NCBI GenBank assembly: GCA_964036195.1
Contig: OZ038457.1
Coordinates: forward strand, 3,075,180-3,139,179
Length of the DNA: 64,000 bases
Direction of reading: 5' to 3'
Source of the DNA: Sphaerolaimus hirsutus
Lineage: Eukaryota; Nematoda; Chromadorea; Monhysterida; Sphaerolaimidae
The first letter of the stretch is position 1, and the number at the start of each line of letters is the position of its first letter. The notes beneath the pieces were generated by a model. The model worked only from the letters and a program-made list of their open reading frames with translations, ran no database searches and had not been told where the DNA came from. Positions 44,039 to 56,000 of the stretch are shown piece after piece. A program made the translations under genes and the position numbers.

Positions 44039-47000
44039 TCACTTAGCCTTCTTGGGGCCCTTGCCGCCGGTGGAGCTCCTGGCCCTGGCGACGGGCGCGG
44101 GCCGGCCGGGGCCGCACGCGTTGCAGAACCACTGCTGCTCCTCCGGCGGCGCTTCGATGATGCCGCAGCACGACCTGAGGGGGGGGGGGGTTGTGGATGG
44201 GGGTTTGGTTGACCCGACACTTTTTTGTCGGGCTGCCCGATTGATTGTAGATTAGGGGATGGAAAAGGGATTTTTTCAGCGGCCCTGTTTTAGTAGAAGC
44301 GTTTCTTTCAAAAAAATGTCCAGACATTTCTCAATTGAACACATTTCACACAAAACATACCGCACTTCAAAACAAACGCACCAGGTGTAAATTCTTTGTG
44401 GCCTTACCCCGATTTTTGTAAGGCTATTTTGAGATGGGTGTTTTTTAAATTTTTTATTCGTCTATACCTTGAAAAACCCTAACTTTTTACGCTAAACCCC
44501 CAGAGAATTGTTCACTTATAGTATATCCTCGAAAAAGATACCAGGGGCCAGTTCCGCAAAATGAGAAGTGACAAGTGAAATGGCAAAGGCGAAGTAAAAG
44601 CAAAAAGGCGTAGTGAAATGGCAAATGAATTGAGAAGGAAATTGGCAAAAGCGAAGGGATTCTTTTTCTTTTTTTACTTTGCTTTTGCCAATTCACTTGC
44701 GATTTCACTTCGCCTTTGCGCTTTTACTTCGCCTTTGCCATTTCACTTCTCACTTCTCATTTTGCGGAACCGGCACCAGGGGAGCTATTATTTCGTCAGA
44801 AGTTCTGGAGGGGGGGAGTTATTCAAGGGGGGGGGGGTATTTTTGGAGAAATTAACACATTAACTGTCGGGCAAATACCCCCCCCCCCCCATTACAATCT
44901 CTCGTGCCCAAGTGCCAACGGACCAGTGGAACCACTTGTCGCACTTGTCGCAGCAGATCATGTCGGCGCCCTGCTCGTAGGGCACGGCGCAGATGGGGCA
45001 CGCCCAGTCGTCCTGCTCGCTGCCCGCCGTCGACGTGTCCGCCGACGTGGCCGCGCCCTTCTTTTTGCCACCGGGCCCTTTTTTGGCAGTGCTGTCTTTT
45101 TTGGCTGCAGCTGTGAGGGGGTGTTGGGGGAGGTTTTAGAGTTTGGGGGAACAGAATTTTGTATGTCAGCCGCCAGTTTGTGTATAAAATTACAATGATG
45201 AATGTCAAATGGACAGTGGGAAAAAATCACTGCCGTGGCGTCATATTAAAGGGCTCGGTCTGCAAAACGGCTGAAAATTTTATAATTTCAAGTTATATGG
45301 GTTTCAGCCACACTACTTGAGCGTGAGCGAATATTTTACAGCTCTTATATTTATGATTTTACAATATTTCACCAAATGACGGTGCACTATTCCGCATTTT
45401 GGCCTATTTCGCATTTTTGCTCATCCCGCACATTTAGCTGCCCATCCCGCATTTTGGCCTATCCCGCATCTTGCCGGTGTAATGTGCGAGATAGGCAGTG
45501 TGCGTGATGTGTTCGTGTGCGGGATAGGCCAAAATGCGGGATGGGCAGCTAAATGTGCGGGATGAGCCAAAATGCGGAATAGGCCAAAATGCGGAATAGT
45601 CATGACCCGTTATTTCTGCCACGTGGCTGCGTCCACTATCACTCAATTGTTCACTGACACGCAGCGCTTTCATCTAACTGATCACATCCGCGCAGCTCTG
45701 TAGTCTAAATTCAAAATGTAAAAGTGATACACACAGAAGGTGCAAAATAGCTAAAAATAGGTGAAAAGCCTGCACGTGCTCAGCTTGGAAAAGCTAGAGA
45801 CAGCAGCACATTTGCAGTCCAGTGGCATTTTGAGCGCGCGCAGTTGTCCACTAGGTAAGCGCAGTTGCCCAGGAGTGTTTGATGTCCACAGCACATGGGG
45901 AGTTCCATTTCAAAAGGACGGTGCACTATTGCGCATTTTGGCCTATCCCGCACACAAACCCATCACGCACACTGCCTATCTCGCACATTACACCGGCAAG
46001 ATGCGGGATAGGCCAAAATGCGGGATGGGCAGCTAAATGTGCGGGATGAGCCAAAATGCGGAATAGGCCAAAATGCGGAATAGGCATGCGCCCACCAAAT
46101 ATCTATTTATCCAAGCGCCCGCCCACCTTTTGCTTTCTTCTCTACGACGGGCGTTCTCTTTTGCGCCGCGGCGGGTGCAGGGCTGGAAGAAGTTGCCGTC
46201 TTGGCAGCGGGAGTTGTCGCCTTGGCCGCAGCAGAAGTTGACGCCTTGGCAGCGGGAGTTGCCGCCTTTGCAGCGCCAACAGTTGCCGCCTTGGCTGCAG
46301 CCGGTGTTGTCGCTTTCGCAGTACCAGAACTTGCCGTCTTGGCAGCAGCAGCAGCAGAAGTTGCCGCTTTTGCTGCAACAGGAGTTGACGCTTTTGCTGC
46401 AGCAGGAGTTGACGCTTTTGCTGCACCAGGTGTTGACGCTTTTGCAGCACCAGCAGTTGCCGCGTTGGCAGAAACAGGAGTTGACGCTTTCGCAGCACCA
46501 GCAGTTGACGCTTTGGGAGTGGGCGGCGCTTTGGCCTTCGCCTTGGCCGTGGCGCGGCCGGCGGCGGCGGGCGTGCTCGTGCCGGGCGCCCGTCTGCCCG
46601 CCAGCGAGGCGGCCAGCGAAGGTACGTGCCGCCCCCCGCTGCTGCAGCGCGCACTCGTTCGCTTGCCGCTGCCGCTGCCGCTGACCGCCGCCGGGCTGGC
46701 CGGCACCGGCGTGATGTTCGTGCAGTCCGTTTGTACTGATGAGGGTGGCCCTGTCGCGGAAGTCGCCTGGGGTGGGAAGTCATGGGAAAGTGTGATGAAT
46801 GTATGATACAGTTTCTATGGGTTGATAAATATAGAATGTTTTATCTTCAAATATCGGATCAGCCAAACATTCATAAATTAGACCGTTCAAGAACTGGTCT
46901 CCGATTTTTCGACTGCACGAAAATTCCAATAGGTGCTCGAACAGAAAATTGTCCCTGAAACTGTTGCCCTGAAATGCAACAAACATAATTTGCGTCGCGC

Positions 47001-50000
47001 GAGACACCATGCAACCAACCGTAGACGATCTGGGCGTGGCGCGCGCCGGACTGGCCGCCTTGGCGCCCGTGTCCACGTAGACTGGCGGCAGCGTGGCTGG
47101 CGCCGCCGGCGACACAACGTCCCGATCAGAGGTCTGCATTGACACGCGGCAGTTGAGACAGATGTGAGCACAGACGATCCTTGCTCAAGAGCTACAGATC
47201 TGCTGCCACGTCCCCAGCCCTATAAAGTTGAAGGTCAAGTGTGAAATATCATACAACTTTGTTAACTGTTATGCAGTGTCAAAATTTCGTAAAAAATCCT
47301 TGTTGGTTTGATTGACATTTTACATGACATTTGACACTTGACATTACAGGGCTCGGGACTGCCCCCTGGTGCAACATCTCCCAATTGTGCAAGTACCTAG
47401 CTCCATGCGGCCTTCAAGCGCTGTAAGCACACACACACACAACTGCCCTATAGTCTGTCAAATTGACACTTTGCAAGTGAAATAGCAAGTAAAAAGCCCA
47501 ATTTTTTTTAGGGTTTTCTCGTCACATGCCATTTGCTGTTGACTTTTCATTTCACAACTCATTTATAAATTTACTTATTTTTTACTTCTCCCCTGACACT
47601 TTTATTGGCACCAGTCCAACTCAGCACATTCACAATCATCACTCAAGCTGAACTGACGGGGCTGTCGCTCCTGACGCTGGGCGTGCGCGGCGGCGGCGGC
47701 GACGACCCCACCGTGGGCGACTGCGACTCGGCCCGGTCGCTCTCTGCCGCCGGCGACTCCTCAACTGCAGTCGGTGGCGGCGGGGTTGCAGCCGCGCTGC
47801 GAGATGCAGCCGGCGACGCTGCCGCTGAGGCGGCGCGACTGCACGTGTGGGGGGGGGGTCGGTGTTTGGAAGTTTTGTGGAGTTTTTGTAAATGGATTGA
47901 TCGAAGTTTTGGACCAGTGATTGGTTTGGTATTTTGCGAAAGGTCATTTTGCGCGGGATTGTGCATTTCGATTTTTAGATGAAATACATTTAAAAATGTA
48001 CTTTTTCACGCTCATATAAAGGCGACAATATGAACGGTGTGCCACTTCATACACAGATTTCAATGTCTTTTTACTCTCCTATCATTGTAGAACAATCCTA
48101 ATTTATCATATTCCGTCAAAACGTTGTTAAAAACCATGACAGCACATTTACAGCACGACGTGAGCAGGGCGGCATAGTTGTTAAAACGTATTTACTTTTA
48201 CAGAGTAAATACGTTTACGTTTCCTCCGAAAAAAGTTCTGGTGCTCGCTTTTACGTATACTTTTTGAAAGTACTCAAGTACAGAAAACGTATTTTAGATC
48301 ATCTTTTATATAGGTTTTTAAAGGCATAGAAGGGAAAAAAAGAGAAAATGAGCTAATAATATGGGAAACTAGTCGAAAATAGGTATAGATCCAAAAATAA
48401 CGTAAAAATTATTAAAATACGCAAAAAGTGATTAAAATGACTGATTTTGAGTGATATTTTTGAAAATTTTGCCATTTCTCAAAAGTACTCACGTTTACGT
48501 TTTCTGCAGGGAAAAGTACGTTTACTCACGTTTACTCATCAGTAAAAGTAAAAAAAATTACTTTACGTTTTCTGTGCTCAAGGGGTGAGTAAAAAATAAA
48601 TACTTTACATTTACGTATACTTTGAAAAAAGTTCAGTACTTTTAACAACTGTGCAGGGCGGCGGCTTCCCCCCATCCCGGGCGAGAAATCCCCCCTCTGG
48701 CGAGGTTGGTTACCCCTCAACACCCCATTCGAAAACACCCTTCAAAAATCCTGGATACGTACCTGAATAAAACATGGCACAAAAATTAACCTGAAAAGTC
48801 CCTTCAGAGATAATGTGACTTTTGGCACAACTCTCTGCTCTTTTTCGCTCTCCACTGGCACACTTTCAACGGGAGCGGGCGTTTTCTCCTTGTCGCTATG
48901 TTCTTTCAATTTCGGGCCTATTTTAATTTTGAGCTTAGCCACTTTTGGGAGTGGCGGCGCCGGTTCCGGTGTCGGTGCTGGAGCGACGGTATCTGCAAAA
49001 TACTGTATTTACATGATGCATAAGTATTTGTCCAATTTGAACAAATATGACAGATTATTGTGTTGATAACGCAAATTTTGAGGAATGAACTGATAGCAAC
49101 ATGTTGAAAATTTTACGAAATAATAATTCCTCCCCTTGAATAGACCACACCCGCCCACCCCTTAAAAAGTCTCACGTAAAACGCACCAATCTCAGAAACA
49201 TCTTTCTTCTGCTCAACTCTCTTTCTCTTCAATGGCAACTTTTTCTCAATCGGCGGCGGCACACTCTCCACATTGTCACTTTTCGTCACTTTATTGTCAC
49301 TTTTCGTCACTTTAAGATTGTCAATTCGACTAGAGGGGCGTGATGCATCAGACCCGTCAGATGCCCTGGATGGGGGTCTACTTGTATTTGATTGGGGGGT
49401 TTTCTCGGCTGACGGGGGTCGACTTTTGTCCTGTTTGCTCGGTGGAGTCGACAACCTGTTAGGGGGAGGATTTGGAGTGGTAAAGTGACAAGTATTTTCA
49501 TTTCACTTGGAAGTTATATTTAACTTTATTTCAAACTAAGTAAATTACCAATTCTGCCGTATCGACCCAGGTATTTACTTTTCGCATCTCAACTACATTT
49601 TGTCACTTGCATACTTATTTTCTTGCCTATACACAATTTGCACTCATGGTTAAAACAATAATTCATCACTTGGAATTTTTCTTGTTACTTGACAATGCGA
49701 AAACCATTGAGATTTAAAGCAATGGGTCCCTGAATACAAACTAAATAGACTGACCTCTTTTTATATTCTTGCACAGAAGTGCCGGGCGGCAGTCCACTCG
49801 GCCTGGGCAGCTTAAATTTCAATTTTATCGAATCGTTACTCGCGGACGCTTGCGCCGTCGCTTTTTTATGCAATTTCTGCGCTTTCTGATCATCCTTGCC
49901 AATAGATTTCTGTTTATTTTCCTTGGAATTTTTCGCTTTCTTAATCTTGGGCGAAGGATCCCTACTTCGTTCCTTTTTTGGCACTTCATCAACTTTCTCT

Positions 50001-53000
50001 TTTTCCTTTTCTTTTTTATTAGTTTCTTTTTCGCTGGGTGTTTGCGGCCGGCTGCGCGGGTTTGAAGCGACTGCAATTTCGGGGTTCACCGCGGCAGCGA
50101 CTGCAGTTTGTTGCGGCGGCGGCGGCTGAATTCCTGCCGCCCCGGCGCTGCCGATTGTGATGCTGGAAAATTTGTTGAGCTAGTTGATGGCTGCTTTTGA
50201 GAGATAGATACCGAAATAAAAATGTATAGCCATATTAGAAGTTTGGATGGATGAAAAATTGGGGCATACTATACTGGTGGAAAAAAGTCTGACGATAAAA
50301 ATTACGAATTGGGACTTAATTTTTCAAGAAATTATGAGATCTGATTAAACGAACCATTCAAGCTTACCCTAAAAAATTTCATCTCGATTTTTCGATTTTT
50401 TCACAAAGCCTCACGCGAACAATGCTAAGAAGTCAATTGAAGTGAAAGCATGCCGTTAACTCACATTTCTTTTTTTATGGAAAAAGGAAGAAATCCAAAT
50501 CGTTTTAATCAGGGGCCAGTCCCGCAAATTCAGAAGTAAAATGGCAAAATCGAAGTCAATTGAGAAGCAAAATGGCAAAATCTAAACGAAATCACTTTTT
50601 ATATTGCGTTTGCCAATTCACTTGCCATTTTACTTCTCACTTCTCAATTTGCGGAACTGGCACCTGACACCAATTACACTTCAAAAAAACGCAACTGTTT
50701 CACGGGCGGCACGCGCACATCCCTGAGCACGCTCTCGATGCATTTCTGCTGCTTGCGTTGTTCCTCCCGCTTCCTCTCCCTGAGCATCTTGTCGGCGAGC
50801 TTCTGCTTGAGCAGCTGCTTGGAGCGCTGGTGCGCCTTGGCGTCGGACTTGAGCAGGCTGTCGAAGGTCAGCACCCCCGGCTTGTCCAAGCGGTTCGCTG
50901 GGGGGGGGTTATGATATGTTATACGGTTTTTAGAGGGGTAGGGGGTAGAAAAGGGAGAATAGCTATAAAAATTCCTAGGTTGAAATGGGGAAAGTGGGAG
51001 AAAAAAAACTTTTTTAACGATTTGGGGGGATTGGAGTGGAATTAGGGAGGAGGTGGAAATTTAAATGCTTTAACATATTGTCAGACATTAGAGGCATGTC
51101 ATGGACACAGCGATCATGGTAAATCGTAATGAACAAATCAATCATTACCAAAAATTCGGGGAAAATCGCTCAAAATAAATAGATAGCTGGCGATTGAGGG
51201 GGGAAAAGTGCGTGTGTAGCTTGTGGCTTCGCCAATATACGCATTAAAATATCAAATAGTAAAGTATATACTGCAAATGTATAGTAAAATTGACGAAAAA
51301 ATCTCAAAAAGTTGAAACTGTAGAAGTGAAGTGAAAAAAACTACTCACGTGACGCACAAATTTAAACAAAATGCACTCACTAGCGACGGGCGGGTCGAGT
51401 TTGACGGCGGGCGCGGCGCTGGGCGTCGGCTTGGGCGTGGTTTCCCTGGCGGCGGGCGCGGGCCGGCTGTGTTCGAGCGGCGCGGCCGGCTCCACGATCT
51501 CGCCCTCCTCCATGGGCGTGGACGCACTGGCGCCCAACTGCGCGCCTGCGAAGTTTGAGTTGATTGGGGCAATTCCAGACACTGTAAAATGACCTGTGAA
51601 ATGTCACGCAAAGTGTCTAAAGTAATGGAAAATGCACTGTGAAATGTGAAATGGCATGCAATGTGTCTAAAGTCATGTAAAATGCCGTGGAAAATGGCAA
51701 ACGTACGCTAGCTATTTTGCAGGGTATTTCACACGAGTTTAGACACTTTGCGCGACCAACGATGGAAAGAACACAGAAATTGAACACAGAAACTCATTGA
51801 GTTTCTGTGTTTTTGTTTTACACAGAAACACGGAAACTCACAAATTTAGAAAAACTCAAAACTCAAATGAGTTTTTTTTTGGAGAACACAGAAACACAGA
51901 AACACAGAAAAGTTTTTTGAGTTTTTTGAGTTTTTTTTCAGCGAAGTGGTTGAATTCACATGAATTCAGCTAAACTAATTAAACAAGATAAGATATGCAT
52001 GTATAGTATATGTAAATAATATTTACATAAATGTATTCATATTTTATTATGGAACAAAGAAGAAATTAAAGATGGCATGCACAATTGCACATATCCTGGT
52101 GGCATTGACAATTTAAGTTTCAACATGTTTCAGTATACCATATTACCTCGAATTAACCCCCCTCAAAATGGAATGGCAAAATAATAAGCCCCCCTCCAAA
52201 TACCCCCCCTCTGGGATGATGTACATGTATTATCCAATGTATATGGTGTATTTATTACTGCTAATTTGCATCGCAGCTACACATAGACTGTACTAGATTG
52301 TGCAGCTATCTACACGTTTATTTCAAATATGTCCTGTTTGTACATTTATATTCAAATATGTCCTGTTTTGGGTATGTAAATGCCTACTATTTACCATGAT
52401 CCTTATGAAATTTTCTGACAAAATAATAACCCCCCCCCCTCAAATAAGCCCCTCTGTCAAAATTTGCTGGTGAAATAATAGAGACACTACGCATTTCCCA
52501 TACGGCGTATTCCACATGCAAATACGTTGCACAATTTTTCCCCTGTATTGCACAAACCTAACATTGCACATGAGTGCCGTCAGTTGCACATGGCAGAACA
52601 AAGATTGCACATATATGGCGAGTCTCAAGTGGCAAAAATTGCACATGGCACCAGTAAATTCCCCATAATGCAAAGTATGCAGCAGTGAAATCAAAGGGAT
52701 TAGTGAGTATTGAGCTGAATGTGCAAACAGGTGCAAGTAAATGTATGTGATTGTGCCTACACACACTAGTTGACAACTGAAATTTCCCAAACTGATAAAT
52801 CTGTTTTGAACACATTTGAGTTTACCATACTGACTGATTTTTGATCTCTGTCAACAGTATTTCTCAATATTAGATTTCTATCTGCACCAACTTATTCATT
52901 GAAAAATGAGACTGAGTTTGACTCAAGCAATTAAAAAATCTATTTTCAATAATGGCAAACAAATCAGCCAGCTAAAAATTGTATTTTTAATCAACCCCAA

Positions 53001-56000
53001 ATACAATGGTGACAGAAAGTGCCAATGGCCATAAATATTTGGATAATCTGTATACTTGATACTATTATGCAATTAAGGGCAGCTGTGTTTTTGCATTAAC
53101 TTGCATTATTGTATATACTGTTGACACACACTAGTTGACAACTGAAATTTCCAAAACTGATAAATCTATTTTGAATACATTTGAGTTTACCATAGTTTAT
53201 GATTTTTAATCTCTGTGAACAGTATTAGTCAATATTAGATTTTTAATCTTCATCAACTTATTTATTCTGGCAAACTGAAATGTATTTAAAACAGATTTAT
53301 CAGCATTGGAATTTTCAGTTGTCAACTAAAAAGTATGTCTAGGGCCATATATTTGCTTAAAATGGCATTTACTGGTTATCATTTGGAATAGATTCCAGTG
53401 ATCTATTTAAATTCCCTTCAGAGAAATTTGAAGAAAAATGAGACAGTTTCATTCAAGCAATTAAAACAAATCGATTTTCAATATTGGCTAAATAATCAGC
53501 CAGCTTAAATTCATAGATTTTAATCAACCCCAAATACAACAGTGACAGATAGTGCCAATGGCCAGTAATATTTGGATAATCTGTATACTTGACACTATTA
53601 TGCAACTGTACTGTGTTTTTGCATTAACTTGCATTATTGTAAATACTGTGAATTTGGACCCTTCACATCTGCACAAATTGCACATGGACACAGAAGATTG
53701 CACATGAGGGCTGTGCATACTTTGTGTTATGGCAAATGGATACCCATTTTGGCGTTGAATCTTTGCCCGCCATGGGGAATATTATGTTCCCATGTGCAAC
53801 TTATTAATTTGTGGAATGTGCGGCACTTATGGGAGGTTTATTACAAATGTGCAATACGCGGTTATGGGGAATCCGCCATTCCCCAAATAATAAACCCCCA
53901 TTTCAAGGTAATACAGTAGTTGTAGCTAAAATCAATACTGTAGCCTTCCATACAGTGCACATACATTGAAGAAATTTGAAGTACTGCGTAAATTGTCATT
54001 TCTGGGCATTTTGCTGATGCTGGTGTTGTGATGTGGATGTCCTCATTGTGGACATTTTTATGGACTTTTTCGACACTTGAATGAATACACAGATGTTATG
54101 TGGGGCTAAAACATGTGCAAAACCAATATTTTTTAAGAAAATCACTGTGTCCACATCGAAATGCCGTAAATCATAATTTTTTGGAAAAACTCGAGTTTTT
54201 TCCCAAAAAACTCAAGTTTTTTCCCAAAAAACTCAAGTTTTTTAGTAAAAAACTCAAAAAACTCGAGTTTTTACAAAAAACACATAAATAAAAACAGAGT
54301 TACTCAAGTTTTTTTCGAGAAAAAAACTCAAAACACAGGTATTCATTTTTGAAAAACTCAAAACACAGAAAGTGTTTTTTTTTGGAGAACTTACCCATCG
54401 TTGTGCGCGACATTTGACAACTTACAGGGCATTTACAGGGCCTGGGACTTCCCCCAAATCCAAGGCACGACTTGTCAAGTTATGATTAAAGTTGAATGTT
54501 TATTTTTTCATCTGTCAACTGTAGTAGACAGACACCTGATTCTGGTAAACTCAAATGCATTCAAGCTGATTTATGAGTAGGGTTGGCCGATGTTTTTTTA
54601 AAAACGTTTTTTATTTAAAAAAACGTTTTTTTTTATTTAAAAAACATGACGTCCGAAATGTTTTTTTATTTTTAAAACATCGACCGAAATTTTTAGTACT
54701 AAGCACTAGGTATTTTGCAAAATTTTTGCGCGCAAGCGCGCAATTTCACACACAAATTGACATTGGTGGTTGTTTTCATTGGTTTTGTGGCATTTTTAGT
54801 ATCAAAGTATCCATTTATATATGCTACCATGGGTGAATAAGCCGTCATATGTTGCTGTAGTATTTAATATTGAGGTAATGTGCTTCCATGTACCTCCACA
54901 GTGTGTAACTTCACTCCCAAAGTAACAACCTCGTTTTATAACCTTGTTTGATCACTATTCCGTGCCAAACCTGACCTGAAGTCACGAACATTCGACTATA
55001 AGGCGATATACGAACAATATGTCGACGAAAAATGGATATTTTTGACACAAATCACCACTTATAATGCTATCCCATGGCTCCACAGACATTATATGGTCAT
55101 ATATAACATCACAGAGTATTGCCACTGTCTGATATACCTATATATGTTGACACAAGGACAAGGTTATATCTGGGAGCTTTAAAAAAAAAAACGTTTTTTA
55201 TTAAAAAAAACGTTTTTTTAATAAAAAAAACATCCGAGTTAAAAAAAACGTTATTTTTCCAACCCTATTTATGAGTCCACAAAAAGTTTTACTAATCTAC
55301 TGGAAGTAAACTAGAGTGCGCAGCACCAAAACGTTGTGGTAATATTTAAATGACTAACCACTCACGCTGCGCAACTTAATTATCACATGCAATTTCACAC
55401 TGCGCTTACCACCTCTGCTTATCACTTAACGGGATCTGGAATTACCCACTCATGTCTGCACTCTACCATGATTAGATCACCAAACAATTATTCACACTAT
55501 CCAAATTTGACAAACTGCAGCGACATAACAGCTTACAATGGAATCTACCATATCTCATCTGAATAAAAGAACAAACATAAAAAATTTTACATCATATTGA
55601 TCAAATTGCGTCTATTTTGGGTGAATTTTGGTACAGTTGTTTCTGCTCTTATTCATCATTAATTGTATGGCTATCTTTCCGCCCAGTTTACAACCATACC
55701 CTCAAAAAATCATTAAAAATCTCACTATGCGACGTAGAAGGCAGGCTTTGCGGCGGGGTGGCGCTCCCGCTGGGGGTCATGCCGCCCAATTTGATCGTGA
55801 TCCGCGGCGTGGGCGGGGCACGCACCACGGGCGACACCTGCGGCAAAATGAGCCACAATGACACATAGACAGAGGATTGGGGTGGAATTGGGCACTGGTC
55901 AAGGCCAAGGGAGCTCTTAGGATTTGGATACTAATGACTGGCTAGTTTTAATGAAATGTTAAAAGTTTAAAAGTTAAAATGAAATGTTTCAGCTTTCGGT

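Noticed and set aside
46107..46783. Other long open frames over the TAF3 repeat exon (plus-strand AVA-rich and minus-strand QLLxLQKRQ-type frames)
   Set aside because: They are shadows of the in-frame TAF3 exon; low-complexity GC-rich repeats keep all frames open. Only the frame giving AAKASTP repeats joins the neighbouring exons in phase.
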